Below, in pieces: positions 46,400 through 57,144 of a stretch of 64,000 nucleotides of DNA. The stretch spans positions 1,798,001-1,862,000 of the forward strand of contig JAZHRO010000062.1 in NCBI GenBank assembly GCA_037157565.1, given 5' to 3'. The notes beneath the pieces are model-generated. The model was given only the letters and a program-made list of their open reading frames with translations, was not told where the DNA came from and did not search any database. The stretch is from Thalassia testudinum (taxonomy: Eukaryota; Streptophyta; Magnoliopsida; Alismatales; Hydrocharitaceae). Numbering within the stretch: the stretch's first letter is position 1; each line of letters opens with the position of its first letter. The translations under genes were made by a program, and so were the position numbers.

Positions 46400-48163
46400 T
46401 CCTGAGTTATTTTGCCACTACGGTTGGTAACAAAATTTAGCCCTACCTGATTTTGGTTTGGAGTTGGTAGAAGTGGTGGTTGCTACTGATATCCCAAGTA
46501 TGATGTTGAAGCCTCCATCCCATTAGGTGATGGAACAGAAAGGGCCTGATAGACAAAGTGAGCTTGGCCCTGATTCGGGTTCATAACGCACCTCTAGTTC
46601 GACACATTATTCAGATTTGGCAGAGGTTGTAAAAGAAGTGCACCAGGCTGGCGAGAATTCACTATCTATGTGAGCTGATTATGGACCTCTATGATCTCGT
46701 CGTTGTGCTATTTCTGCATAGTCGCATTCATCTTTTGAATGTTAGCTAGGGTTTAAAGGATTAGAGACATTTGATCTTCCTGTATTAGCTCGGATTGGTA
46801 ATTCGGATTGGGCCTAGGGTGAACAGGCTGATATGGGCGTGGAGCTTGTGGCTGGGGCTGGAATTGAGATCTCGAATTTTGATTGTTCCCTGACCACACG
46901 AAATTGGGATGATTACGCCATCCAGAATTATAAGTGTTTAAGAATGGATCATTCTAGATGGCGTTGAGGTCCTCGCAGGTCTGAGGAACCCCAGAAAAGT
47001 CTGAATATGAGGGTTCAGAGTTCCCCCAACTAGAGCAGGAAGTTTCGAAGTGTCCTCAAAACTAGGATCAGACGATGGTGGATATGAGTCCATCCCCTGG
47101 GAAGAGTGGTGATAGATGTTATGCACAACCTCACTACCAAATGCCGGTTATGCAAATGGGTTTTATTGTGCTGAGGTGGCTCTCTACAAGTGTCGAGTCA
47201 ATTCATCCACCTTCTTCTCGATAATTGACACCTTGTCCAGGCGATTGGCCCCTAATCCCAGATTGATGGGTGCAGACAGGCCTTGGGTTTCATGTGCCCC
47301 TGGGGTGTTCGTCAATGCACGAGCAATCGTCCTGTCGAACATGTCCATGGATTCATTATTGATGGAGTTCTTGCACATATTCTCTAGGATCTCCCACATG
47401 GTGTTCTCATGTTGTCCCATGATGTTGCCACCATAGGTCGCATTAACGAATAATTTGATATCTTCATAGAGTCCCTGGTAAAAAGACTGGACCTGTTCCC
47501 ATTTAGGAACTCCGTGATGGGGGCATTTCCGCATGAGATCCAGAAAGTGATCCCATGCCTCATGAAGTGGTTCTCTTGCATTCTGAGTAAAGTGTGTGGT
47601 CTGGTGCTTTAAAGCATTTGTCCGACCAACGGGAAAAAACTTCTTCAGAAATTCAGATTGAAGTTCAGCCAATGTGTTGATCGGACGAGTTAGGGTTGGT
47701 ACCAGTGGGTAGCTTTGTCCATGAGGGAGAAAGAAAACATCTTCATGAGCAGGATGCCTCGATCTTGAGCAGCTATCCCAAAGGTCTGGGCCAGATGCTT
47801 GAGTTATTTGATATGCTAAAAGGGGTCCTCGGAGTTTAGCCCATGAAATTTAGGGATTTGAACTCTAGGTTCGATTGCTACCGCAGTAGGATTGTAATGA
47901 TCTCGCATCATAGGATGCTGTGATGGATTCATGAATGCATGGAATAGATCATTGAGACGTTGAAGCTGATTCTGGAGATTGTTTTCTTCTTCTACTTGGT
48001 GTTCCATGGCTATGGATGAAAGAGATCTAGGCTCAAATGAATTGGAAGAGATATCGATCTGGCTAGGAGGTAGCACAAATAAGTGAGTCGAGGCTTGGCC
48101 TCGACAGGAATGAACAACTAATGAAGGCCTCAAGGGTGGTCTTAAGGACCTCCTCCCGAACAT
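46400..48163 (-). pseudogene. gag: Athila F gag region, degenerate
   Basis: Start MFGRRSLRPP at 48163. The first block is open to 47816. Relative to A it lacks about 16 codons before KFHGLN, a small deletion. Capsid-type blocks follow at 47184-47672 (AELQSEFLKKFFPVGRTNA, REPLHEAWDHFLDLM, HHGVPKWEQV). A Pro/Gln-rich tail lies to about 46420, where TTRSGK-like residues mark the gag end. Frames change at least twice. Confidence 0.85.
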
Positions 48164-48338
48164 GCACTAGGGAACTAGATGAGGGATATAATATGTGATG
48201 GACCCAATCGAGGCACCCAAAAATCTTTGGATGACTAAGGAGGTTCGAGGCGGATGATACCTCTTGATCAGAAAGTCGTCCACCCGAGAGATACTTGGGT
48301 AGCCAGGAAGGGTGAAGGTTTGGCCCTACCAAGAGGGG

Positions 48339-50039
48339 GTAATGTAATAATTGCCGAAATAAATATAAACAATCTAAAAAATAGACAATCACACAAGTAC
48401 ACAAGTATTTTTAGGTGGAAACCCAAACCGGGTGAAAACCACCACCTAACCCTCTCGAGTTAGGATTTTCCGATCAACCAAGTTGATCAAAATCCACTAA
48501 ACTGAATCACTTTAAACGAGGGTGATTCAACCTCAATACAACCACGCTACTTAAACGAGGGTAGCGTACCTCAACCCCTTCTCTCCACGAGAAGGATTTG
48601 TCTCGCGAAGGAGACGGGAATTCGCAAAGTGAATACCCAACCAAATAACAAAGATAAAAGAAACAACAAGTCCTATAGAGCCAACAAAGTAATTTTAAAC
48701 CTAGCTTCTATAGGAATTAGGAAACTCCCCTTTGCAAGGAGTGCGTCGAGTTGATGACGCGGTGCGTGAGCCACGCGACGGCGCAACGTCGCTCTCGTGA
48801 ACAACGGCGGGAGAGCGAGTGCGCAACAGCTTGATGCTCTCAAGAGAATGGAGCTTGAGCTTGGAGAGCAAGAGCTAGCTAGGACACAAGAGAGTAGAAA
48901 GTGTAATACAAATTGTTTCTTGTGTATCTTGGTGTCTCTAGGTGTGTGTTTGTGTTGCAAAGGTTCCCCTCTATTTATAGAGGCCTTAGGAAGGCTTTGG
49001 AAGGCTTAGACAAGCTTCCATAACCGTTGGGTACAAAGCCCAAGTGAATCAGCCCGAAATCAGGAACAATCATTGTTCTGACAGGCTTATCAGACGTCTA
49101 ATTCTGGCATCAGACGTCTGGAAGTTCACTTTAAGACGTCTGATTCCAAGGTCAGACGTCTGATTTTGGGCGGGTTGCTTCCTGACTTGAATCAGATCTA
49201 AACAGGGTTCTTGTGTAAGTCCATCAGACGACATATAGGACGTCTGGCACTATGTCTGGACGTCTGGAAACCTACTTTTTCTGTGGGAATGGATTTCCAA
49301 ACATTGCAACAGCTAGAAAATCTCTGAGAAGAGATTTTGGGTCAGCCGAGGCAAAACGGTCAATTATCAGACGTCTGGACAGTCCTATGGACGTCTGATA
49401 AGGCTTTAACGGTCACATTCTTGACTGTTCGCTAAGGCAGCCAACGGTCCACTAATTGGACGTCTGGCAAAAACATCAGACGTCTTCTAAGACATCTGGA
49501 CTAAGGTCTAGACGTCTGATTTCATCAGACAGAATACTAACTCCAGCCTAATAGTTATCAGATGTCTGAAACAACAGTCAGATGTCTTAAAATACTTTAT
49601 CAGACGTCTGATTTGGGAATTTGACATCTGGAAACTCTGTTTGAACCCTATATTGGTTTTCTAAGTGTTCTATAGAAAACCTAAGTATCCTAGGGTTGTG
49701 CCGGTGTTCCTAGGACTACTGTTAGGGTACTTTGAGGCTCTTTAACATAATTTTCTAAGGAAATAAAGAGCAAGAAAATAAGGACAAAAGATACATGAAA
49801 GGTTTAAACAAAAATCTATCCTATTCTTCTTGACATTCCATCTTCAATCGATTGCTCCTCGCGAATCTCTTCTGTTCTCCATCAAGCTCCTCCAATCCGT
49901 CCTGGATGCGAGCTCGAACTCCGTTTAATCACGTATCCATTTGCGATTGACCTGAAATCTAGGACTCAAAGTGCAAATGTTAAATGACACGTGTTTTGTT
50001 ATCATCAAAACAAATGATCGTGGTGCTCTAGCACCAACA
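48339..50039 (-). repeat. Solo LTR of a Sirevirus-like Copia element in the F leader
   Basis: On the minus strand it starts TGTTGGTGCTAGAGCACC, followed by TTTTGATGATAACAA, a start typical of Sirevirus-type Copia LTRs, and ends near CAATTATTACATTAC. The surrounding F leader is continuous with element A once it is removed, with aggg(g/a) on both sides as a likely 5-bp duplication. 49085-49635 carries about 17 CAGACGTCTG-like words. A possible minus-strand promoter and leader lie near 48700-48970. No internal region is attached. Confidence 0.75.
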
Positions 50040-50893
50040 AGGGAGAGTCTTGTAAAGACCCCTACATGGTAGAACGTCCCCATGGGTTACAGAATTTCCC
50101 CCACCCGACCTTCCTTGTCACCACGGATCCAAGTAGATCGGAATGAATGACTTGACCTCTAAAGTCTACCAAATTTTAAACCTGAATTAAGATGCTTAGA
50201 ATTTTCACTTGAACTTTAGATTTGATTTGTGCTTGGTGACCTTAATTTGAAGGTTGGTTGACCCACAAGGTGGATCAACTTCACCTAATCTGTCCTAAGG
50301 TTGAGGATGAGTTGGGTAATGAGCCCAAAAATCACCTTAAGTGATTTTCAAACAAGTTATTAAGTCCCAAGTTTTAGGATTCAAGTGGATGATTAGAGCC
50401 TTCTTTTAGGGTTTTCTTGATTAGGTAATTCAAGCAAGGGTTTGGGTGACACACAATATGGAAAATCAATTCTTGTTATTTCAGGCAGATGTGTTTTCTC
50501 AACCCTAAGGTGAAAACCCTAATTTGGCACTTTTGGTCCAATCAGTTATTTCTAAATGTGGCACCTAGGGCTCAATCAAGAAGGTAAACAACCCTAGGTA
50601 CCTTAAGACCTACTAGGTGTAGAAATCTGGAAGGGGATATCTAGAATGAATCAAATCAAGCAACTCAAGTGATTGGTCTAATAAGAAATGTGAGTTGATC
50701 CTAATTGCCTTCTCTTTTTAATTCACTCCAGAAATAGGGGCTTAAGAAGAAGGAAATGAGATTACCTACCCCTGGAGTGGCCAACGTGTGGCTGATCTTC
50801 TCAAATGTACCTTGCACAACCACAACAAAACAGATAAAGCAAGTTAGTATCAGATCAGAAGTTGTAATCAGTGAAATCAAATTGAGTGTTGCT
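50040..50893 (-). other. Leader of Athila F with putative mini-exon
   Basis: No gene. On the minus strand it aligns with 5395-6130 of element A. A 45-nt segment at 50766-50810 is bounded by TTGTGCAAG upstream and GTAATC downstream. The primer site TGGTGTTGTTGCTGGGG is at 50894-50910. Confidence 0.55.
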
Positions 50894-51851
50894 CCCCAGC
50901 AACAACACCAAAATGTTTAAGCGAATCCGTCGTTGTTAAAGAGATACGTCGTAGTATAGGACAAAATTTCTAAAATTATTTAAATTTATAACTCAAATTC
51001 ACAAGAGTCTAAGGTCGAACACAGGGAGCAAGTAATAGAAATTCAATCTCAATAATCACAAGAAATATAAGCAATTATAATCAAAATCTTATTTAGAACA
51101 ACTCAAAATGATATATAAATGAAATCAAGTATCATAATGCAAAAAGAATGGGTTAAAATGATTATTTGAGTCACCAATTAACCCTTTGAAGTTAAGCTTA
51201 AGTATTTGATGTAAACATGTTTACACTACTTAAGATGTCTATTTATGCATGTTCTTAAGCATAGGATTGCATTGCATACTATAAATATTGCATAACATGC
51301 ATCATCTTGCATTTAGATTAGTTTGAATAAAATGGAGGTTAATTATCTCCTTTTATGTTCAGGGACAGGGCAAACTTTTTATCGGGGCCTCGGATCGAGG
51401 ATCCAATCGTACAGATGTGATCAGGGCAACGATTGGAGTTCAACGACTCCAAGATCGCCCTAATTAGACATCTGTAGCATCAGATAGAGATCGGGGAACC
51501 CTAGAAGATCAAGGGCCAAGATGGTGTGAATCTGCACTTCAAACGACAAATCCGACCGTACGAATGGATTCGGATCGACGATCGTAGCCTAACGGCATGA
51601 AAATCGACTCAATCCGACACTTGTGGCACCATCTACATCATCCAGAAGATGGACGGCCAAGATGGCGCCACTTGGCACCATGTCGGCCGCCCAATCAGCC
51701 ACCCTCAATCACTGAAGACAACAGCGCCCACGCATCTCCGCCGTTGGATCAAGATCCAAAGGTTGAGAGAGAAGCCGCCTTGAGCGTTGGATCTTGATCC
51801 AACGATCCTGATCGCGTGTTCAAAAGTTTGGCCACCTGCCCATCCATGCAC

Positions 51852-51902
51852 GCAGCGCAGTGGATAAGGCGCTCGGTCGCATTCAGACGCGGGTTCGAAT
51901 CC
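51852..51902 (+). other. tRNA-like Pol III box pair in copy B 5' LTR
   Basis: CAGCGCAGTGG with D-stem-like GCGC arms (GCGC...GCGC, 51854-51872) resembles an A box, and GGTTCGAATCC (51892-51902) is a perfect B box. The 3' LTR has a perfect A box TAGCGCAGTGG at 57832-57842 but a damaged B box GGTTCGAATTT. The head resembles plant tRNA-Arg-like sequence (GTGGATAAGGCGCT). The T stem is incomplete, so I call it a tRNA-derived relic. Confidence 0.6.
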
Positions 51903-52178
51903 ACATTCGCAGGCGAGCGGGCACTGAGTAGCGGGTGCGTGCGACCGTGCGATGAGAATCGAGAAGCTGCGGGCTCTCGATAGCGCCCACGCGCTATTGC
52001 ACGCTGCGCCTCAAGCGGGATCGCACGCGGGCGGGCGCGCTGAGGAGCGGGCGAAGGCACGACTTAAGCTGTCCGATCTCACAATCGGACGGCTGAGAGC
52101 AGCTGAATGTGTGCGCACGTTACGCATGAGGAGGCGAGCAGCCGCGTGTGGCCAATGCCCCACTACGCCATGATGGGG

Positions 52179-52274
52179 CTTTAGCGACGGTTTTATCCGT
52201 TACTAAAGATCCCTGAATAATGATTTTAAAATTAAAATGACCAAAGTTCCCTCACTCCTTGCAATTATAAAAGG
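52179..52274 (+). promoter_or_regulatory. LTR promoter of copy B: hairpin and TATA box
   Basis: CTTTAGCGACGG and CCGTTACTAAAG (52179-52208) form a 12-bp inverted repeat with two mismatches and a 6-nt loop. TATAAAAGG follows at 52266-52274. The 3' LTR has CTTTAGTGA/TCACTAAAG at 58136-58165 and TATAAAAGG near 58223. Transcription should start about 30 bp past the TATA box. Confidence 0.65.
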
Positions 52275-52916
52275 AGACCCCCTCCACCCGAAATTCTCAT
52301 CCCTTCCTTCTCTTCTCTCCCTCTACAAAGCTCAAGAGAAGCTTGTCCCACACCCGAGATGCTTCTCGCGAGATAGTCAATTTTTCATCCCCCTTTCAGA
52401 AGCAGATCCCGCGACGAGGACGACGTGCTAACCCGTTCTCATTCTTCCGCTTCGTCCTCCTTCGTCCTGCTCCGTCCTCCTTCGTCCAGGCATCATCCCG
52501 TCCAGCTTGTCCTCCAAGCGACTGTCGAGGAGGATATCTCTCTCCCCATTCTTTTTACTGCTTTCTAGAATAGATTTACTGCTTTCTATAGCAGATTTAC
52601 TGCTTTCTAGTGTAGTGAGCAATCTTTCTAATGATGAAATTCCATGTTCATTCTACATCTCTTTTTGGTTTTTATTTGTAATATTCTCTCTCTCTTCATT
52701 GTAAATAGTTAGATAGTTCTAATCAATTAATTTACTTCAGACAAATAAAACAAACGTGTGTTTTTAAATCAAACATCCGCCTCCCTGTGTTCGACTCGGG
52801 ATTTCCATTCCAGTATAAATTTTATTTGTTGAACACGAGTTCTTCGCTTGCATACTACAACGACAGGTTTTTCCAAAACCAAACACGTTAGTGTAGTAGC
52901 CCGACGTTTAACATTT

Positions 52917-52933
52917 TAGCGCTGTTGCCGGGG
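52917..52933 (+). other. Primer binding site of copy B
   Basis: TAGCGCTGTTGCCGGGG, two differences from the tRNA-Asp complement, three bases after the LTR. It is the best preserved primer site in the window. Confidence 0.75.
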
Positions 52934-53018
52934 GGGCGATGCTCTTTGATTTTTCTTCACGTTTTTACAACTTACGAATCATTTACCTCACCTCTCTCCT
53001 TTTTTATTGTGATTGCAG

Positions 53019-53076
53019 GTACTCTTTTGAGACAAGCAAACGTGGTAGATCGGAGAAAAGTGCTGTTAAAGGTTCT
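53019..53076 (+). other. Putative leader mini-exon of copy B
   Basis: Acceptor TTTTTATTGTGATTGCAG ends at 53018 and donor GTGAGT starts at 53077. A second acceptor TTGTATTGCAG ends at 54073, 25 bp before the ORF ATG. A 997-bp intron (53077-54073) would bring the ORF close to the 5' end of the mRNA. Confidence 0.6.
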
Positions 53077-54098
53077 GTGAGTTATCCCCCACCTCCCACC
53101 CATTAGATTTCATTTCACCACATAATAACACAAGCATCAATCAACCTAGGTGTTCTTATAAACTCTAAGGTTAGATTGTTTGTTGTTTGACACCTACACC
53201 CGCCCCAACCCCCACATTAAAAAAGAAAAATTAAAAAAAAAAATTCTCACAGAGGTACACAACCTCATCTGATTTTCAAACTCGACCGGTAAACCAACCT
53301 TTGGAGTCGGTACACACATCCAAACACATAATTGAGTAGAAATCAGATTAGGTAATCATTTGTGTTCCTAATTAAGTGGTGCAACAGGCCAATTGTTTGA
53401 GTTGATTGGGTCGCACCACTTCAATTAAAATCAACTCATTAAGTAACTACCACTTAGGTTCAACTATTAGGGATTTACCAGGCACTCCATATTCTTTTTA
53501 AGCTTTAAAGGAAAGCATCTTCACCCGTGCTTTCAAAACCTGGTGTGCCAACAAAACTTGTTTGAAAACACCTAAAGTTGAATCCTAAAAGCTACTAAGC
53601 AAGATTTAAACTCTAAAATTCACCGCATCAAAAATAATCTTGCTTGAAAACCACTGGTTGTGCACACACACACAAATCAATCAATCATTAAGGGCATAAC
53701 CCAGATAAAGGACCCATCACATTCCAAAGTACATTCAAACCTTGTCCTAAATAAAATAGAGTAGACGTTGGCCTTAAGGATTCGACTTGCTTTTCAGAGC
53801 CCAGAACGAGATTATTTTTGATTAGTCTGTTTCTACTGTTCGATCTGATGTCTAGCTAGGGGAGCAGAATCAAACGATCGCGGCTGGGGGGTACACTAGG
53901 AACCGGATGCACAAGCCGAAGGAAGAACCTTCTCCCCAGTCCCTCCTTCTAACTGGTTGGATTGAACAGACAGAAGTAGATCAAATCGTTCCTTTATCTT
54001 AAGACGGGTTTTGGGAGTCTGTAGGTCTTTAGGCTAGCCCACTTAAGGACAGGTTTGATTGTTTGTATTGCAGGGCGCCTTTCTTCCTTTCGCTTATC
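53077..54098 (+). other. Leader or intron of copy B, no gene
   Basis: Nothing coding is seen. The stretch aligns, on the opposite strand, with 35610-36706 of copy E, including an A-rich tract (53218-53245) and the pre-ATG block TTAGGCTAGCCCACTTAAGG. Confidence 0.55.
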
Positions 54099-55574
54099 AT
54101 GAATCCTTCCACATATTATACACATTCTCACTCTATCCCTCTTGTTTTGAATTATCCTCAACATGACGATTCCTGACTCGTACTGTAATCAACCATCAGT
54201 TAATTGAGATAACTCAGATTGGGGATACAGTTTCGGACCTCCGTGTTTAGGGTCTAACCCTAAACATTATGATTGTGATTTCTATCCTTCTCAGAGCCAC
54301 ATCGATTATAGATCGTCAACCTTTCATGAACAACCTAATACGATCTACAATCAAGAAGGATACATTGATTCTTACCCATCCTCTGATTACACTGCCTTTA
54401 GGTCATCACCACCTTTTGAACAATCTAAAATGACCTATTATCAGGAGGGTATAACGAATCTCAATTCGTTAATTCCCCTACATTAATCCCAAACCCACCC
54501 ATCCCTAAACCAACTCATTTGGTTCAGGGTAACCAGGTTCAAGATAAGGTTTTGGCTAACTTGAGGAATATCATACAATCTTTAGAAGTTCAGCCAGTAC
54601 CTTACATTGAAAGATTGGAGCCTCTGATTGAAATGATTGATGATTTGAACAAGTATTTATTGGATTGGCTCCAAGATGTTAAGGATAAGAACTTGGGTGA
54701 GTTTCTACTTGGGAAGTTAGCGAAATTGAGGATGAGATTTGTGGTTACTTTAGTTCAATCGTGGGATGATTCCCAGGATGAACTCCCTTCAAGAGAGCCA
54801 ATGTCGGAACCCACTCAGGCACCTATTGGGGGGGACACATGTTACGAGGCTGACTAGATTGAATTAAAGCAACCAATTAAGGAAGATCTGATTTCTTCAC
54901 CTGAGATCTCTGAGCTGGGGTACGAGGAAACGTATGTCTCCATGGACCAGAAAGTGATGGATGATTTTGAGACATACATTAATACGGATCTTGATTTCTT
55001 TGATTCTGATAGTGAAGATTCAAGTTGTGAAGTCTCACACGAGTTTACAAAATATGATTTTTGTGAGATGATTGGGCTTGAGGAATCTGATAGATCATTT
55101 GATAGCCCAATAATTGAGGAAACTGATCTTATTGGGGCTCACATTACGGATCCAGAATCGCATTTTCTGGAGGATTCAATTTAATTCCTTGATTGTCAGT
55201 TACACCCCGTTGAGCTTATCGATGATTCTGTTTCGGAGATAATTAGACCCAAGTCAATTCTGATTCAGCCACATCATTTAGACTTGGAGATTTCAGATGG
55301 GGCGATTAATATGCAAGAGGTCCTGGAATTTGACATGCTGAATGAGGAGGATAGGAGCCGGGAAATTTTGATTTGGGAAGTAAGTTCCGGAGGAAGTAGA
55401 AGACTGAGTCAAAGGGTTCCTATTAAGCTGAAACCATCAAACCAGGACCCTTACGACATTTGTTCTGAGGATGTCAAACCCAAGCACACATGCAATGATT
55501 ATCTTTTTGAGCTTAAATTCTCTATAACCCGACTTTTTGGTCTTGGGTTGCTTCCTCATAAATCGCAGGCCTGA
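54099..55574 (+). pseudogene. Conserved ORF of the non-autonomous element (copy B), unknown family
   Basis: Starts MNPSTYYTH at 54099. A small deletion near codon 26 (DDYYPD lost) shifts frame. The rest of the Tyr/Pro-rich domain is readable (DNSDWGY, DCDFYPSQ, YNQEGYID). The helical block is open at 54519-54857 (DKVLANLRN, EMIDDLNKYLLDWL, LGEFLLGKL, SWDDSQDE). The acidic block is at 54942-55184 (DFFDSDSEDS, FDSPIIEE, FLEDSI). The C-terminal block is at 55284-55574 (EILIWEVSSGG, DPYDICSED, FGLGL). From 54519 on, only a few stops and one frame change interrupt it. Intact length would be about 490-510 residues, too short for gag-pol. The absence of a zinc knuckle and of the Athila capsid blocks argues against it being an Athila gag. 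Confidence 0.8.
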
Positions 55575-57144
55575 CCCTGCTTGCATATTGATTTTAGGTT
55601 TTGAGTAATTTTTATCTAGAACCTGAAATACTCTTGATTATGGGATATGGGTCTGCACCACAATCTGGTCCACATCTGTGGACATCTGCTAGTAGGTTTG
55701 AGGTTTCATCATTTTATTCTGATTTTGACCTGCACTTGTGAATTCTTTATTTCTCTTCTTTGTATAGTGTGCCTAGCTGAAGGCACTAAATTCAGTACGT
55801 ATACAGTTCTTTTTAGTTTCTATCTCGAAGCGGACCTGACATTCACACAATTCAGGTGCTTTCTATTCTATTCCACTCTGTTTTGTCTTTTTAATACAAT
55901 GAAGACATTGCATTAGATAGGCATGGGGGGTGGATATTCATCTCTGAATTTATTCGTCAGCTCCATAGATTTGTTTTATTTTCTTTTATTATATAAAAAA
56001 ATTGGAATTAAGAAAGAGAACTTGGGTTTAAGAAAATTTTCAATTTTAGGAAATACCACATTATGATTTGAACACAAAGACCCTTCAGGTTTTTGGACTT
56101 AATCAACCCATGTATCAACTAAAATGTGAATTTATTTTTCGAGTCCTTGCCAACCTAAATTTTATTTCAATTGGAGTAAATAAGTTTGGGTGATAAGTAC
56201 ACGACTTATCAACCCGCTCTCTGATTTGAGGGAACTTTGAGTTTTTAGCATCTATACGCTTTCTTTGCATTGACTCGTTGTTCGGTAATTTTAACAGAAA
56301 TTAGGTAGCTAATGAACCTTTTAGGGTGATATGGCTGGCAAGTTATCGTGGGTAACAGCCCATAGGTAGGTTGTCCAGAGCCCAATCACTAGACCTTTCT
56401 CTTTTTGCTGCCTTTAGGTAAATTTTAGACCAGGGAAGCCACCTACTTAAAAAGAAAAGATAAAAGACAGTCAAAAAGAAAAGAAAAAAAAATTAAACCA
56501 CACTTCGCCGCACGAGTATAGCTGGCAAGTTATTGGTGGTAACAGCTCATCGACCGGTTGTCCAGAACCCAGCTCAATAAATGCACTGAAAATTCCCAAA
56601 ACAATTAGGAAGAAGCGGAGAAGTAGAATAAACTGGGGAGATATACACTGGATTCACCTTTGTGTTGACCCCGTAAAAAATAATAAAAGTAGGGAGAAAG
56701 TTACCGATTGTAAAGATACACCGTTAGGCAGAATTCTCTTTTTAGGGTCACCTAGAGGCGTAGAAATCCGAAGTCCATTTTTACTGCCGGTCAATGAGTC
56801 TATCACATTTACAATAAGATGCTTAGAACTTAGGGTTTTCATCAAATCTTGGGTGAGTTGAATGGCCGTAGAAAGCCACTCTTAAACCCTAAAACTCGAA
56901 AATCCAAAAAAATTAGAAAAGAAGAAAAAGAGAAAAATAAAATTTTCTTTGAATAAGGCGAGGGCTTGAGGTGGTATGCATTTTGGAAGGTACTCGGGCA
57001 CTGTTGTGTCTTTGAAAGTTCAGATCCTAAGTAGACATTTTCTTAATGATTGAAAATAACTCAAGCCCAAATAATCCAACCTGATTCTTTTATAAATAGC
57101 ATATAGTTTTTGCTAGGGATCAGCAAAAGATAGGCATGGGGGTA
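55575..57144 (+). other. Conserved noncoding 3' region of copy B
   Basis: Hairpin GTCCACA/TGTGGAC (55668-55683); ACAATGAAGACATTGCA (55896-55912) with GGCATGGGGGG (55920-55930); hairpin GATAAGT/ACTTATC (56192-56210); paired repeat (56332-56388, 56520-56576); polypurine tract GATAGGCATGGGGG (57131-57144 region). Order is identical to copies D and E. A short readable stretch after the ORF (55647-55780) keeps frame among copies but looks more like conserved RNA than protein. Confidence 0.65.

Larger units (their letters stand above)
51207..52913 (+). repeat. 5' LTR of copy B
   Basis: Starts TGATGTAAACATG and ends GACGTTTAACA (1707 bp). Contains the tRNA-like segment (51852-51902), hairpin (52179-52208), TATA box (52266-52274) and U5 block CCTCCCTGTGTTCGACTCGG. 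It differs from the 3' LTR by at least three indels of 20-45 bp. Confidence 0.92.

Noticed and set aside
49085..49635. CRISPR-like array of CAGACGTCTG repeats
   Set aside because: Repeats are only about 10 bp and variable, spacers vary from 10 to 100 bp, and the setting is a plant LTR.
51852..51902. Functional tRNA-Arg gene
   Set aside because: A and B boxes fit, but the acceptor and T stems do not close, and the 3' LTR copy has a damaged B box. It was kept only as a tRNA-derived relic.
55647..55916. Separate membrane-protein ORF after the unknown ORF in copy B
   Set aside because: The frame and some residues are shared in D and E, but stops precede it in all copies, and the sequence merges into the noncoding cis block shared with Athila. 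RNA-level conservation explains it better.
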